A DNA stretch of 64,000 bases from Roseomonas indoligenes. GTDB taxonomy: Bacteria > Pseudomonadota > Alphaproteobacteria > Acetobacterales > Acetobacteraceae. Location: the NCBI RefSeq assembly GCF_017813365.1, contig NZ_JAGIZA010000007.1, positions 169,038 to 233,037 on the forward strand, in the 5' to 3' direction. Numbering within the stretch: position 1 is the stretch's first letter; every line of letters begins with the position of its first letter. The position numbers and the translations under genes were made by a program. The notes under the pieces were generated by a model. That model worked only from the letters and a program-made list of their open reading frames with translations, was not told where the DNA came from and made no database searches. This document shows, piece by piece, positions 9,594-18,941 of the stretch.

Positions 9594-10565
9594 ATGGTCA
9601 CCCGCAGGCGGCTTCTCGCCACGGCCTCTCTCCTGCCGGTGGCGGCATCCCCGGCGGGGGCCCAGCAGCGCCTGCCGGACGGGCCGGTGAGCCTCATCGT
9701 GCCCTATACGCCGGGCACGGGGCACGACATCCTGGCGCGGCTGCTCTCGCCCTATCTGTCCGGGAAGCTCGGGCAGGCGGTGGTGGTGGACAACCGCGCG
9801 GGGGCGAGCGGGAACATCGGCAGCCAGGCGGTGGCGCGGGCGGCGCCGGACGGGCGCATGCTGATGATGCAGGGCGATGCCTTCGTCATCAATCCGAGCC
9901 TGTTCCAGCAGGTGCCCTACGACCCCGTGGGCAGCTTCGCGCCGATCATCAGGCTGACCACCGCGGAGCTGGCGCTGGCCGTGCAGCCCGACTTCCCGGC
10001 GCGGGACGTGCGGGGCGTGGTGGAGTATGCGCGGGCCCATCCCGGGCGGGTGGACTACGCCTCACCGGGGAACGGGACGCCGCAGCATCTTTCCATGGCG
10101 CTGTTCGCGCTGACGGCGGGGCTGGAACTGAACCACGTGCCCTATCGCGGCTCCGCGCCCGCCGTGCAGGACCTGATCGGGCGCCGCGTGGGGATGATGT
10201 TCCTGCCCGTGCACACCGCGCTGCCGCTGGCCCAGGCCGGACAGATCCGCATGCTGGCCGTGGGCGGCGAGAGGCGGGCCGCGGCGGCGCCCGATCTGCC
10301 GACCATCGCCGAGGCCGGGCTGGCCATGCCGCCGGTGGGGCTGTGGTACGGGTTGCTGGGGCCTGCGGGGCTGCCAGGGGAACTGGTTTCCCGGCTGAAT
10401 GCCGATTGCAACGCCTGGCTGGCGGAGCCGGCGACGCGCACGGCGCTGCAGGCGCAGGGTATGACGGCCGGGGGGGGCACGCCCGAGGCCTTCGCGGAAC
10501 TGATCGGCACCGACCTGCGGCGCTGGGAGCGGGTGATCCGGGAGGCGAAGATCAACGCGGGGTGA
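9594..10565 (+). CDS. Bug/TctC-family periplasmic solute receptor
   Basis: 323 residues. Export signal MVTRRRLLATASLLPVAASPAGA, with cleavage near AGAQQ. Family blocks: VSLIVPYTPGTGHDILAR, VVVDNRAGASGNIG, the YASPGNGTPQHLS segment, HVPYRGSAPAVQDLIGRRV and LPTIAEAGL. Bug proteins bind small carboxylates and serve tripartite tricarboxylate transporters, but many are orphans. No TctA/TctB membrane genes occur in the window, so this one is an orphan too. It probably captures the substrate of the upstream amidohydrolase (inferred from adjacency). Two hairpins follow the stop. Confidence 0.92.
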   Translation: MVTRRRLLATASLLPVAASPAGAQQRLPDGPVSLIVPYTPGTGHDILARLLSPYLSGKLGQAVVVDNRAGASGNIGSQAVARAAPDGRMLMMQGDAFVINPSLFQQVPYDPVGSFAPIIRLTTAELALAVQPDFPARDVRGVVEYARAHPGRVDYASPGNGTPQHLSMALFALTAGLELNHVPYRGSAPAVQDLIGRRVGMMFLPVHTALPLAQAGQIRMLAVGGERRAAAAPDLPTIAEAGLAMPPVGLWYGLLGPAGLPGELVSRLNADCNAWLAEPATRTALQAQGMTAGGGTPEAFAELIGTDLRRWERVIREAKINAG

Positions 10566-10596
10566 GGCGAGGCAGTTTGTTTTGAATGGTTCGGAA

Positions 10597-10645
10597 CCAG
10601 GGGGCGCTGCCCCCTGGACCCCCGCCAAGGGCCTGAGGCCCCTGG
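10597..10645. terminator. Two GC-rich hairpins after the Bug gene
   Basis: CCAGGGGGC-GCT-GCCCCCTGG (10597-10617) is a perfect 9-bp stem. CCAAGGGCC/GGCCCCTGG (10625-10645) is a second stem with one mismatch. No T-run follows, so factor-independent termination is uncertain. Paired CCAGGGGGC hairpins of this kind look like a dispersed repeat rather than a gene-specific signal. Confidence 0.6.
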
Positions 10646-10718
10646 ACCCCCGTCTGGCTGCCGCCCCACCGTCCTGACACGGGATTTCTGTCCTGCGGTT
10701 TGATCCTGCCCTTGCAGT

Positions 10719-10743
10719 CGCCTGAGGTCATCGACCTCAGGCG
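10719..10743. repeat. Perfect 11-bp inverted repeat
   Basis: CGCCTGAGGTC-ATC-GACCTCAGGCG: an 11-bp perfect stem with a 3-base loop, between the Bug and LysR genes, which converge. It is one of three independent hairpin structures in this 280-bp gap, which holds no gene. Confidence 0.75.
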
Positions 10744-10789
10744 CACCGTCAGCAGGGTAAGACCAACTCGAAGAAGATGATGGTGAGGG

Positions 10790-10829
10790 GGCCGGGGAGA
10801 GGAAGAATTCCTTCTTCCTCTCCCCGGCC
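10790..10829. terminator. Perfect 18-bp hairpin with GAATTCC centre
   Basis: The left arm GGCCGGGGAGAGGAAGAA (10790-10807) is the exact complement of 10812-10829, with a TTCC loop. The right arm is pyrimidine-rich on the + strand. It lies 20 bp beyond the end of the LysR gene, which points towards it, and 225 bp past the Bug stop, so it could terminate both convergent transcripts. Related elements occur at 23136-23159 and 28738-28767. Confidence 0.75.
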
Positions 10830-10848
10830 ACGGACCGCCATGGCCGGG

Positions 10849-11784
10849 TCAGTGATGAACGCCGGGCGCGCGCCAGCCGTAGGTGCCGTCCGCGATCTTG
10901 CGTTGGGCGATGGGGCGGACGAGGGCGAGGAGTTGCAGGGCCACGGTGCTGGGCAGGGTGCGCCGGATGGCCAGGGAGAGGGTGCGGTGGATGGCGGGTG
11001 CCGTGATGCGGCGTGCGCCCATGAGGTCCCCGGCGATTTCTTCCATAAAGAGGCCGTAGGGGACGACCGTGCAGTGGGAGCGGCGCATCACGAGGGCGCG
11101 CTTCACCTCGGCGGGTTCGACGTCCAGGCCGATGCGGAGGCGGATGCCGGCGGTCGCGGCGGCGGCCTCGATGATGCGGCGGGCGCCGTGGAAGCGGTGG
11201 TCCAGGACGAGGGGGAGGTCCGCCATGTCGGCGAGGGGGATGGGGCCGGCGGCGCGGTCCACGAGGTCCGGGGCGCCGACGAGGAAGAGGTCCTCCTCGT
11301 AGAGGGGGTGGATGTTCAGGGTGTCGTGCGGTTCGGGGTCGTAGCAGAAGGCGGCGCCGAGCTCGTGGCCGGCGAGGAGGTTCCGGCGGTGGTCGTCGGA
11401 TAGGCCGGGGCGGAGGTGGAGGCGCAGCCTGGGCAGGCGGGCGGCGGCTTCCGTGAGCAGGTCCGGGACGAGCGTGCGGCCGGAGGTGGGGGTGAAGCCG
11501 AGGGCGACCTGCATCTCGGTGCGGCCGGTGAAGGGCTGTACGGCGGCGCGGGCGCGGTCCACGGCGGAGAGGACCGCGCGGGCTTCGGCGAGGAAGGCGT
11601 GGCCGGCGGGGGTGAGGGCGGCGCCGCGCGAATGGCGGTCCAGCAGGCGGGTGCCGAGCTGGGCTTCGAGGTTGCGGACATGGCCGCCGAGGGCGGGCTG
11701 GGAGAGGTTCAGGACAGTTGCGGCGGCGGTGAAGCTGCCGGCTTCCGCGACGGCGACGAGGCACCGGATCTGCTGCAGCAGCAT
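10849..11784 (-). CDS. LysR-family transcriptional regulator
   Basis: 311 residues. An N-terminal winged HTH at residues 1-60 (MLLQQIRCLVAVAEAGSFTA, SQPALGGHVRNLE, LLDRHSRGAALTPAG) is followed by a periplasmic-binding-like effector domain (from about residue 90: MQVALGFTPT). It is divergent from the polyamine-type ABC operon that starts at 11938, the classic LysR arrangement, so it probably controls that operon and itself from the 153-bp gap. I could not define a T-N11-A site with confidence. The start at 11784 is the first Met before the HTH. Confidence 0.92.
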   Translation of the reverse strand: MLLQQIRCLVAVAEAGSFTAAATVLNLSQPALGGHVRNLEAQLGTRLLDRHSRGAALTPAGHAFLAEARAVLSAVDRARAAVQPFTGRTEMQVALGFTPTSGRTLVPDLLTEAAARLPRLRLHLRPGLSDDHRRNLLAGHELGAAFCYDPEPHDTLNIHPLYEEDLFLVGAPDLVDRAAGPIPLADMADLPLVLDHRFHGARRIIEAAAATAGIRLRIGLDVEPAEVKRALVMRRSHCTVVPYGLFMEEIAGDLMGARRITAPAIHRTLSLAIRRTLPSTVALQLLALVRPIAQRKIADGTYGWRAPGVHH

Positions 11785-11937
11785 GGCCCGCGATACGTCC
11801 TGTCGCTTTCTCCCGTGGGCGGACGCTAGTCCCGCGGTTCGGGAGGGGCAAGCGGAGGAGGGTGGTTCCGGTTCCCGTGGCATGGGCCTTGCGTTCATTT
11901 TGCCGAACGGGCGATGGCCCGGAGGAAGCGGGGGCGG

Positions 11938-12987
11938 ATGCGCGGGGCCAGCGTTGAACTGATCCAGGTCAGCAAGCGCTATGGGGCGGCCCTGGCGGTG
12001 GATGCCATCGACCTGAAGGTGCCGGAAGGGTCGTATTGCTGTCTTCTCGGGCCTTCGGGCTGCGGCAAGACGACGACGCTGCGGATGATCGCCGGGCATG
12101 AAACAGCGAGCGACGGGAATATCCTGATCGGGCCGCGCGAGGTGGGGCACCTGCCGCCGGCGGCGCGCGGGACGGCGATGATGTTCCAGTCCTACGCGCT
12201 GTTCCCGCATCTGGACTGCCTGGACAATGTCGCCTTCGGACCGCGCATGCGGGGCGTGGACAGGGCGACGCGGCGCAGGCGGGCGATGGAGATGCTCTCG
12301 CTGGTGCGGATGGAGGGGTTTGCGGGGCGGCTGCCGGCGCAGCTTTCCGGCGGGCAGCAGCAGCGCGTGGCGCTGGCGCGGGCGCTGGTGACGGAGCCTT
12401 CGGTGCTGCTGCTGGACGAGCCGCTCTCGGCGCTGGATCCGTTCCTGCGGGTGCAGGTTCGGGCGGAGCTGAAGCGGCTGCAGACGGAGCTGGGGATCAC
12501 CTTCATCCACGTCACGCACAGCCAGGAGGAGGCGATGGCGCTGTCCGACCTGGTGGTGGTGATGAATGGCGGGCGGATCGAGCAGGCGGCGCCCCCGCGG
12601 GAGGTGTTCTCGCGGCCGGAGACGGGTTTCGTGGCGCGCTTCATCGGCGGGCACAACGTGATCGCGATGCCCGGCGGCAGCCTGGCGGTGCGGGTGGACC
12701 GGATGCGGCTCTCGCCACGGCTGGTGGATGCGGCCGGGGAGGGCGGGCTGCCGGCGCGGGTGGAGACGGTGGAGTACCAGGGCAGCTTCGTGCAGCTGCG
12801 GCTGGCGCCGCTGGATACGGCGCGGGCGACGGAGGTGTTCGCTGCCGTGCCGGATGACGTGTTCGCCGCCCAGCCTTTCGCGGTGGGCGATGTCGTGACC
12901 GCGCGCTGGGCGGAGGGCGAGGCCCATCCGCTGCGCGATGGGCAACTGCCGGCGGATGTGCCGGCCCTGGAGGAGATTGCGCCATGA
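11938..12987 (+). CDS. ABC transporter ATPase, spermidine/putrescine (PotA) type
   Basis: 349 residues. Walker A GPSGCGKT at 38-45, signature LSGGQQQR near 135, Walker B LLLDEP near 157, the switch His in HVTHSQEE, and a C-terminal TOBE region from about 270. The ATG at 11938 has GGAGGAA about ten bases upstream and is preferred over an in-frame ATG at 11914. It is the first gene of a four-gene importer operon and overlaps the binding-protein gene by four bases. The substrate class (polyamine or similar cation) is inferred from overall PotA/B/C/D similarity and is not proven. Confidence 0.93.
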   Translation: MRGASVELIQVSKRYGAALAVDAIDLKVPEGSYCCLLGPSGCGKTTTLRMIAGHETASDGNILIGPREVGHLPPAARGTAMMFQSYALFPHLDCLDNVAFGPRMRGVDRATRRRRAMEMLSLVRMEGFAGRLPAQLSGGQQQRVALARALVTEPSVLLLDEPLSALDPFLRVQVRAELKRLQTELGITFIHVTHSQEEAMALSDLVVVMNGGRIEQAAPPREVFSRPETGFVARFIGGHNVIAMPGGSLAVRVDRMRLSPRLVDAAGEGGLPARVETVEYQGSFVQLRLAPLDTARATEVFAAVPDDVFAAQPFAVGDVVTARWAEGEAHPLRDGQLPADVPALEEIAP

Positions 12988-14249
12988 CGGAGATGAATCG
13001 CCGTGGGCTGCTGCGCGCGGGCGCCGGGCTTGCGGGTGTTGCCGCGGGCACCGGGCTGGCCGCGCCTGCGGTGCACGCGCAGGAGCCGGTGACGCTGCGT
13101 TACCTGGGCACGGCGGTGAACCAGAGCGCCGAGATCGCGGCGAAGGTGAAGCAGGATCTGGGGATCACCATCGAGTACATCCCGGTGGTGACGGATGACG
13201 TGATCCGGCGGGCGGTGACGCAGCCCAATACCTTCGACCTGCTGGACATGGAGTATTTCTCGGTTAAGCGCGTGCTGCCCTCGGGCAACCTGCAGGGGAT
13301 CGAGGCGCGGCGGATCAAGCTGTTCGACAAGATCACGCCGGTCTTCACGCGCGGCGTGACGGCGGGAGGCAGGACGCTCGGCGAGCAGGGGACGGCGCCG
13401 AAGAAGGTGCAGTTCATGAACGGGAGGGGCGGCAAGGATCTGGCGACCTCGCCGACTGAGTGGATGACGCTGATCCCGACGACCTACAACGCGGATACGC
13501 TGGGCATCCGCCCCGACCTGATCGGGCGGCCGGTCGCGAGCTGGGCGGAGCTGCTGAACCCGCAGTTCAAGGGGAAGGCTTCCATCCTCAACATCCCGTC
13601 CATCGGCATCATGGACGCGGCGATGGTGATGGAGGCGACCGGGCAATATAAGTACCCGGACAAGGGGAACATGAGCCGTGCGGAGATCGACCGCACCATG
13701 GCCATGCTGACGGAGGCGAAGAAGGCCGGGCAGTTCCGGGCCTTCTGGTCCGACTTCAACGAGAGCGTGAACCTGATGGCCTCCGGCGAGACGGTGATCC
13801 AGTCCATGTGGTCGCCGGCGGTGACGAAGGTGCGTTCGCAGGGGGTGGCCTGCACCTATCAGCCGCTGAAGGAGGGGTATCGGGCCTGGGCGTCGGGCTT
13901 CGGGATGCCGCGGACGCTGGAGGGGCGGAAGCTGGATGCGGCCTATGAGTTCATCAACTGGTTCCTCTCGGGCTGGGCGGGGGCCTTTCTGAACCGGCAG
14001 GGGTATTATTCGGCGGTGCTGGAGACGGCGCAGGCGAACATGCAGCCCTATGAGTGGGCCTACTGGATGGAAGGGAAGCCGGCCGAGCAGGACATCAAGG
14101 CGCCGGACGGGTCGCTGCTGGAGAAGGCAGGGACGGTGCGCGATGGCGGTTCGTATGAGCAGCGCATGGGCGGGGTGGCCTGCTGGAACGCGGTGATGGA
14201 TGAGAACACCTACCTCATCCGGAAGTGGAACGAGTTTATCGCTTCGTGA
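12984..14249 (+). CDS. ABC transporter periplasmic binding protein (PotD/PotF-like)
   Basis: 421 residues with a twin-arginine-type signal (MTEMNRRGLLRAGAGL, cleavage near VHAQE). The mature part has the two-lobe pattern of the spermidine/putrescine-type binding proteins: DLLDMEYFS, PTTYNADTLGIRPDLI, SWAELLNPQFKGKASI, GETVIQSMW and AYEFINWFLSGWAGAF. It is longer than PotD (about 350). It sits between the ATPase and permease genes with overlapping stop/start codons, so co-expression is likely. The ligand is unknown; the acidic/aromatic clamp of PotD cannot be assigned by eye. Confidence 0.9.
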   Translation: MTEMNRRGLLRAGAGLAGVAAGTGLAAPAVHAQEPVTLRYLGTAVNQSAEIAAKVKQDLGITIEYIPVVTDDVIRRAVTQPNTFDLLDMEYFSVKRVLPSGNLQGIEARRIKLFDKITPVFTRGVTAGGRTLGEQGTAPKKVQFMNGRGGKDLATSPTEWMTLIPTTYNADTLGIRPDLIGRPVASWAELLNPQFKGKASILNIPSIGIMDAAMVMEATGQYKYPDKGNMSRAEIDRTMAMLTEAKKAGQFRAFWSDFNESVNLMASGETVIQSMWSPAVTKVRSQGVACTYQPLKEGYRAWASGFGMPRTLEGRKLDAAYEFINWFLSGWAGAFLNRQGYYSAVLETAQANMQPYEWAYWMEGKPAEQDIKAPDGSLLEKAGTVRDGGSYEQRMGGVACWNAVMDENTYLIRKWNEFIAS

Positions 14250-15169
14250 TGGACGGGGGCGGCGCGCCGGTGATGGTTGATGCTGTGCGCGCCGCGCCTC
14301 GGCGTTCGTGGGGGGCGTATTGGCAGGCGGCGCCCTTCGCGATCGTGTTCCTGCTGTTCTTCATCGTGCCGCTGTGCCTGACGGTGGCGGTGTCGTTCTG
14401 GCATTATGACGAGTACAGTTTGCAGCCGGCCTTTACCCTCGAGAACTACGAGGAGGTGTTCGACGGCTGCATCGCGAAGCTGCCGAGCCTCTGCGTGACC
14501 TTTGCGACCTATCTGTCGACGCTGCGCTTCGCGCTGATGGCCTGGGTCTGCACGCTCGTGCTGGGGTTCGGGATTGCCTACTTCCTGGCCTTCCATGTGC
14601 GGACGGTGCCGATGCAGATGGCGCTGTTCCTGATCTGCACGGTGCCGTTCTGGACTTCGAACATCATCCGGATGGTGGCCTGGGTGCCCTTGTTGGGGCG
14701 GAATGGGTTGGTGAACCAGGGGTTGCAGGCGGTGGGGGCGACGAGCGCGCCGCTGGACTGGTTGTTGTACTCGGAGTTCTCGGTCGTGCTGGCGTTTGTG
14801 CACCTCTACACGCTGTTCATGATGGTGCCGATCTTCAACTCGATGGCGCGGATCGACCGTTCGCTGATCGAGGCGGCGCGGGATGCGGGGGCATCCGGGT
14901 GGCAGACGCTGTGGAGCGTGGTGATCCCGCTCTGCAAGCCGGGGATCGTGATCGGGTCGATTTTCGTGCTGACCATTGTGATGGGGGATTTCGTCACGGT
15001 GGGGATCATGGGCGGGCAGCAGATCGCTTCCATTGGGAAGGTGATCCAGGTGCAGATGAGCTACCTGCAGTTTCCGATCGCGGCGGCGAATGCGGTGGTG
15101 CTGCTGGGGATCGTGCTGCTGATGATCTGGGCGTTGACGCGGCTGGTCGATATCCGGCGGGAGCTGTGA
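14249..15169 (+). CDS. ABC transporter permease (PotB-like)
   Basis: 306 residues, about six transmembrane helices beginning at FAIVFLLFFIVPLCLTVAVSF. The EAA motif of MetI-type permeases is IEAARDAGASGWQTLWSVVIPLCKPGI near residue 205. The ATG at 14249 shares its A with the stop codon of the binding-protein gene (TGATG). It forms the membrane pore with the following permease. Confidence 0.92.
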   Translation: MDGGGAPVMVDAVRAAPRRSWGAYWQAAPFAIVFLLFFIVPLCLTVAVSFWHYDEYSLQPAFTLENYEEVFDGCIAKLPSLCVTFATYLSTLRFALMAWVCTLVLGFGIAYFLAFHVRTVPMQMALFLICTVPFWTSNIIRMVAWVPLLGRNGLVNQGLQAVGATSAPLDWLLYSEFSVVLAFVHLYTLFMMVPIFNSMARIDRSLIEAARDAGASGWQTLWSVVIPLCKPGIVIGSIFVLTIVMGDFVTVGIMGGQQIASIGKVIQVQMSYLQFPIAAANAVVLLGIVLLMIWALTRLVDIRREL

Positions 15170-15170
15170 G

Positions 15171-16058
15171 GTGAACCGGGTGGGGGAGAGGCGGCCGGCG
15201 GCGTTCTGGTGGCTGGCGGCGCTTTTCGCGGCGTTCGTGCTGTTTCTCTACGGGCCGATCCTGGCGATCGTGGTGCTGTCGTTCCAGGGGCCTTCGGGGG
15301 GGCTGACCTTTCCGATGAACGGGGTGTCCACCTTCTGGTTCTCCAAGCTTTGGCAGGGCGTGGGGGTGGTGGATATCTGGGCGGCCTTCGGGCGGTCCTT
15401 GCGTCTGGGCGCGGTGGTGATGGTGCTGACGGTGCTGCTGGCGCTGCCGGCGGGGTTGGCGTTCCGGAAGCGGTTCCGCGGGCAGTCGGCGCTGTTCCTT
15501 GTGGCGGTGGCGAGTTTGATCGTGCCGTCCATCGTGGTGTCGCTGGGGATCGGGCTGGGGTTCCGGATCGTCGATGACGCGGTGAAGGGGCTGGCGGAGG
15601 CGACGGGGTGGGGGTTCCTGCGGGGGTATGAGACGGCGGCGGGGCTGTATTCCTCGGCGCTGGGGGCGCACCTGACATGGACGCTGCCGTTCGGGCTGCT
15701 GATCCTGTTCGCGGTCTTCAACCGGTTCAATCCGGCCTATGAGGAGGCGGCGCGGGATCTGGGGGCTTCGCCTTGGCGGACGCTGCGGCATGTGGTGCTG
15801 CCGATTATCGCGCCCTCTCTCGTCGGGGTGGCGCTGTTCGGGTTCACGCTGTCCTGGGACGAGGTGGCGCGGACGAGCCAGGCGATCGGGGGGCGGAACA
15901 CGCTGCCGCTGGAGCTGCAGGGGCTGACGACGACGGTGACGACGCCGGAGATCTATGCGCTGGGGACGGTGACGACTGGGATGTCGCTGGTGGTGATCGC
16001 GATCGCCATTGGGGGCGTGGTGGTGCTGCGGCGGAGGCGGGCGGCGGCGGGAGGATAG
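15171..16058 (+). CDS. ABC transporter permease (PotC-like)
   Basis: 295 residues starting at GTG one base after the previous stop. About six helices; the EAA motif is YEEAARDLGASPWRTLRHVVLPIIAPSLV near residue 185. It is the last gene of the importer operon. It converges on the MHS transporter gene with 13 bp between stops; GGGCG and CGCCC around the junction could form a short hairpin. Confidence 0.92.
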   Translation: MNRVGERRPAAFWWLAALFAAFVLFLYGPILAIVVLSFQGPSGGLTFPMNGVSTFWFSKLWQGVGVVDIWAAFGRSLRLGAVVMVLTVLLALPAGLAFRKRFRGQSALFLVAVASLIVPSIVVSLGIGLGFRIVDDAVKGLAEATGWGFLRGYETAAGLYSSALGAHLTWTLPFGLLILFAVFNRFNPAYEEAARDLGASPWRTLRHVVLPIIAPSLVGVALFGFTLSWDEVARTSQAIGGRNTLPLELQGLTTTVTTPEIYALGTVTTGMSLVVIAIAIGGVVVLRRRRAAAGG

Positions 16059-16071
16059 GGCGGGCCGTTTT

Positions 16072-17349
16072 CTACGCCCGTGGCCGGTTCGGGGCGGGGC
16101 GCGTCTCCGGCATGGTGAGGAAGACCGGCAGCACGCAGAGGGCGACCACCGCAATCATCGCGCCCGGGACCAGCGGCCAGCCGCTGCGGCCCATCAGTTC
16201 CTGCGCGAGGTAGGGGGCGAGGCCGCCGAAGACTGCGGTTGCGGTGGTGGCGCCGAGGGCCAGGCCGCTGAGGCGGCCTTCGCCGGGGAATTGCTCGGCC
16301 GTGGCGACGGCGCCGACGGCGCTCATCGCGCCGCCGACGGCGGCCAGGACGAGGGCGCCGACGGTGGCCCATCCGCGGGAGGCGCCGGCCATCAGGGAGA
16401 AGAGGGTGATCGGGAGGACCGCCGCTGCGATGCAGACGGCGAGGAGGACGGGCTTGCGGCCGTAGCGGTCCGAGAGGCTTCCCGTGACCTGGGTGACGAG
16501 GATGACGACGAGGGCGGCGGCGGTGGAGAGCCAGAGGGCCTCGCCCTCAGTCATGGGGGAGGCGCTGGCGAGGAAGGCGGGCACGTAGGTGATGCCGACG
16601 TAGTAGGTGATCGAGCCCAGGGCCGAGATGGCGAAGCCGCGGGCGATGGCGGCGCGGTGGTGGGTGAGGGCGTGGCGGAGGGGGTTCGTGGGGACGGTGC
16701 CGCCTGCCGCCTGGCGCTCGAAGTCCGGGGATTCCTGCATGATGGAGCGGGCGATCCAGACGGTGGCGGCGAGGGCGGCGCCGAGCAGGAAGGGGATGCG
16801 CCAGCCCCAGGAATCGAGGGCGGGGGTGTCCATCGCGTTGACGGTGAGGGCGGCGATGGCGGCGGCGAGGAGGGCGCCGACCTCGCTGGCAGCTGCGGCG
16901 GAGGAGGTGACGAGGCCGCGGCATTCGGGGCGCGCGCCTTCGAGGAGGTAGGCGACGACGCCGGTGTATTCGCCGCCCACCGAGAAGCCCATGACGCAGC
17001 GGAGGAGCAGCAGGAGCCAGGCGGCGGCGGGGCCGATGCTTCCGTATGTCGGGAGGAGGGCGGTGGCGAGCATGGCGGCGGTCATCAGCGCCATGGAGAG
17101 GAGCATCATGCGGCGGCGGCCGTAGCGGTCCCCGACATGACCGAAGAAGGCGGCGCCGAGGGGGCGCATGAGGTAGGCCACGGCGAAGCCGCCGAGGGTG
17201 AGGGCTAGGGAGGTTCCGCCGCCGCCGAAGAAGACGCGGGAGAGGACGGTGGCGAAGTAGAGGTAGAGGGTGAAGTCGTACCACTCGACGACGGTGGAGA
17301 GGGCCGCGACCGCCATGGAGGCGCGGGAGATGCCTGGCCTGTCGCTCAC
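16072..17349 (-). CDS. MFS transporter, metabolite:H+ symporter (MHS/ProP-like) family
   Basis: 425 residues, about 12 transmembrane helices. MHS signatures: VVEWYDFTLY in helix 1, GHVGDRYGRRRMM in the loop after helix 2, the GFSVGGEYTGVVAYLLE block in helix 4-5, and SDRYGRKPVL in the central repeat. MHS proteins import osmolytes and organic acids with protons (proline/betaine, citrate, ketoglutarate, shikimate); the substrate here is unknown. It lies 87 bp downstream of thrC on the same strand with a strong hairpin between them, so it may be a separate unit. Confidence 0.9.
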   Translation of the reverse strand: MSDRPGISRASMAVAALSTVVEWYDFTLYLYFATVLSRVFFGGGGTSLALTLGGFAVAYLMRPLGAAFFGHVGDRYGRRRMMLLSMALMTAAMLATALLPTYGSIGPAAAWLLLLLRCVMGFSVGGEYTGVVAYLLEGARPECRGLVTSSAAAASEVGALLAAAIAALTVNAMDTPALDSWGWRIPFLLGAALAATVWIARSIMQESPDFERQAAGGTVPTNPLRHALTHHRAAIARGFAISALGSITYYVGITYVPAFLASASPMTEGEALWLSTAAALVVILVTQVTGSLSDRYGRKPVLLAVCIAAAVLPITLFSLMAGASRGWATVGALVLAAVGGAMSAVGAVATAEQFPGEGRLSGLALGATTATAVFGGLAPYLAQELMGRSGWPLVPGAMIAVVALCVLPVFLTMPETRPAPNRPRA

Positions 17350-17408
17350 GGGGGCGCCCTGTCGGTGGTGCCGAAGGGTGCGCGATTGCCGGGGGTGTTG
17401 GAAGGGGG

Positions 17409-17430
17409 CCCGGGCGCGGGGGCGCCCGGG
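17409..17430. terminator. 9-bp perfect GC hairpin between thrC and the MHS gene
   Basis: CCCGGGCGC-GGGG-GCGCCCGGG, about seven bases beyond the thrC stop. No T-run follows on the minus strand. It may attenuate read-through from thrC into the transporter gene or stabilise the thrC mRNA end. Confidence 0.55.
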
Positions 17431-17436
17431 AGTGGT

Positions 17437-18837
17437 TCAGCCGTTGCGGCGGGCGTGGGCGCGGACGGCGGATTCGATCGCGTGCAGGTCGTTGGGGAGG
17501 ACGGTGAAGCGTTCCTCGCGCTCGTAGAGGTCGGCCATGTGGGGGGGCAGGGCCGGGCGGGTGCCGGTGGCCCTTTCGACCGCGTCCGGGAATTTCGCGG
17601 GGTGGGCGGTGGCGGCGATGATGATGGGCGTCGCGGGGTTGTCCGGCGGGGCGGCGTGGCTGGCGGCGGTGCCGGCGGCGGTGTGGGGGTCGGCCGGGTA
17701 GCCTTGGGCGTGGAGGCGGCGCATCTCGGCGATCGTTTCCTCGTCCGAGACGGCGTGGCCGCGGAAGAGGGCGGTGGCGGCGCGCCAGGTGGATTCGTCG
17801 ATGGGCATGCGGCCGGTGTCGCGGAAGGCGCGCATGGCAGTGGCGGTCCGCGCGCCGTCGCGGCCGAGGAGCTCGAAGAGCAGGCGCTCGAAGTTCGAGG
17901 AGACCTGGATATCCATGCTGGGGGAGAGGCTGGGGATGACGGGCTGCGCCGTCATGTCGTTGCCGGTGATCCAGCGTGCCAGGATGTCGTTGCGGTTGGC
18001 GCCGACGATGAGGGTGGAGACGGGCAGGCCCATGCGGCGGGCGGCCCAGGCGGCGAAGACGTTGCCGAAATTGCCGGTGGGGACGGCGAAGGCGATCTCG
18101 CATTGCGGGGCGCCGAGCGCGAGGGCGGAGGCGACGTAGTAGGGGATCTGGGCGGCGATGCGGGCCCAGTTGATGGAGTTGACGGCGGAGAGGTTCATTT
18201 CCCGCCGGAAGGGGGCGTCGTTGAACATCGCCTTCACCAGGTCCTGGCAGGCGTCGAAGTCGCCTTGGACGGCGATGTTGCGGACGTTGGGGGAGAGGAC
18301 GGTGGTCATCTGCCGGCGCTGGACGGCGCTGGTGCGGCCTTCCGGGTGGAGGATGACGATGTCGAGGTTCTCGCGGCCCTTGCAGGCCTCGATGGCCGCC
18401 GAGCCGGTGTCGCCGGAGGTGGCGCCGACGATGGTGATGCGCTCGCCCCGGCGGGCGAGGACGTGGTCGAACATCCGGCCGAGGAGCTGGAGGGCGAAGT
18501 CCTTGAAGGCGAGGGTGGGGCCGTGGAACAGCTCCAGCGCGAAGCGGCGGTGGTCCAGCTGGACCAGGGGGGCGACGGCGGGGGTGGTGAAGCCGGCATA
18601 GGCGTCCGCGCACATGGCTTCCAGGACGCCTTCCTCGAAGGTGTCGCCGGTGAAGAGGCGGATGATGCGGGCGGCGAGCGCCGGGTAGGGGAGGCCGCGG
18701 AGCTCCTCCCAGTCGTCCGTGGTGAGGACGGGCCAGGTCTCCGGCAGGAAGAGGCCGCCATCCTCGGCCAGGCCGGCCAGGAGGACGGATTCGAAGTCGC
18801 GGGGGGCGGCCTCGCCGCGTGTGGAGACGTAGCGCAT
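17437..18837 (-). CDS. thrC: Threonine synthase
   Basis: PLP enzyme that converts O-phosphohomoserine to threonine, the last step of threonine synthesis. 466 residues, the long (ThrC-type) form. The N-terminus MRYVSTRG is characteristic; the PLP lysine is K112 in LAFKDFALQLLG, preceded by ELFHGPT; the phosphate-binding GATSGDTGSAA follows near residue 145; FAVPTGNFGNVFA lies downstream. The ATG at 18837 is chosen by homology; the frame continues 17 codons upstream. It is divergent from the histidine phosphatase gene. Confidence 0.96.
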   Translation of the reverse strand: MRYVSTRGEAAPRDFESVLLAGLAEDGGLFLPETWPVLTTDDWEELRGLPYPALAARIIRLFTGDTFEEGVLEAMCADAYAGFTTPAVAPLVQLDHRRFALELFHGPTLAFKDFALQLLGRMFDHVLARRGERITIVGATSGDTGSAAIEACKGRENLDIVILHPEGRTSAVQRRQMTTVLSPNVRNIAVQGDFDACQDLVKAMFNDAPFRREMNLSAVNSINWARIAAQIPYYVASALALGAPQCEIAFAVPTGNFGNVFAAWAARRMGLPVSTLIVGANRNDILARWITGNDMTAQPVIPSLSPSMDIQVSSNFERLLFELLGRDGARTATAMRAFRDTGRMPIDESTWRAATALFRGHAVSDEETIAEMRRLHAQGYPADPHTAAGTAASHAAPPDNPATPIIIAATAHPAKFPDAVERATGTRPALPPHMADLYEREERFTVLPNDLHAIESAVRAHARRNG

Positions 18838-18941
18838 GGCGGGGGGCTTAGCGGAAAGGGCGCGGGGCCGGAATGGCGCGTGTTGCATGGGGGAGGATCG
18901 TGTCTGGAAAGGGCGGGGGTGGGGGCGGCAGGATGGCGGGC

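Noticed and set aside
10566..10848. A small RNA gene or riboswitch in the hairpin-rich gap
   Set aside because: Three separate hairpins are present, but no conserved riboswitch core is recognisable, and both flanking genes converge on the gap, so 3'-end structures explain it.
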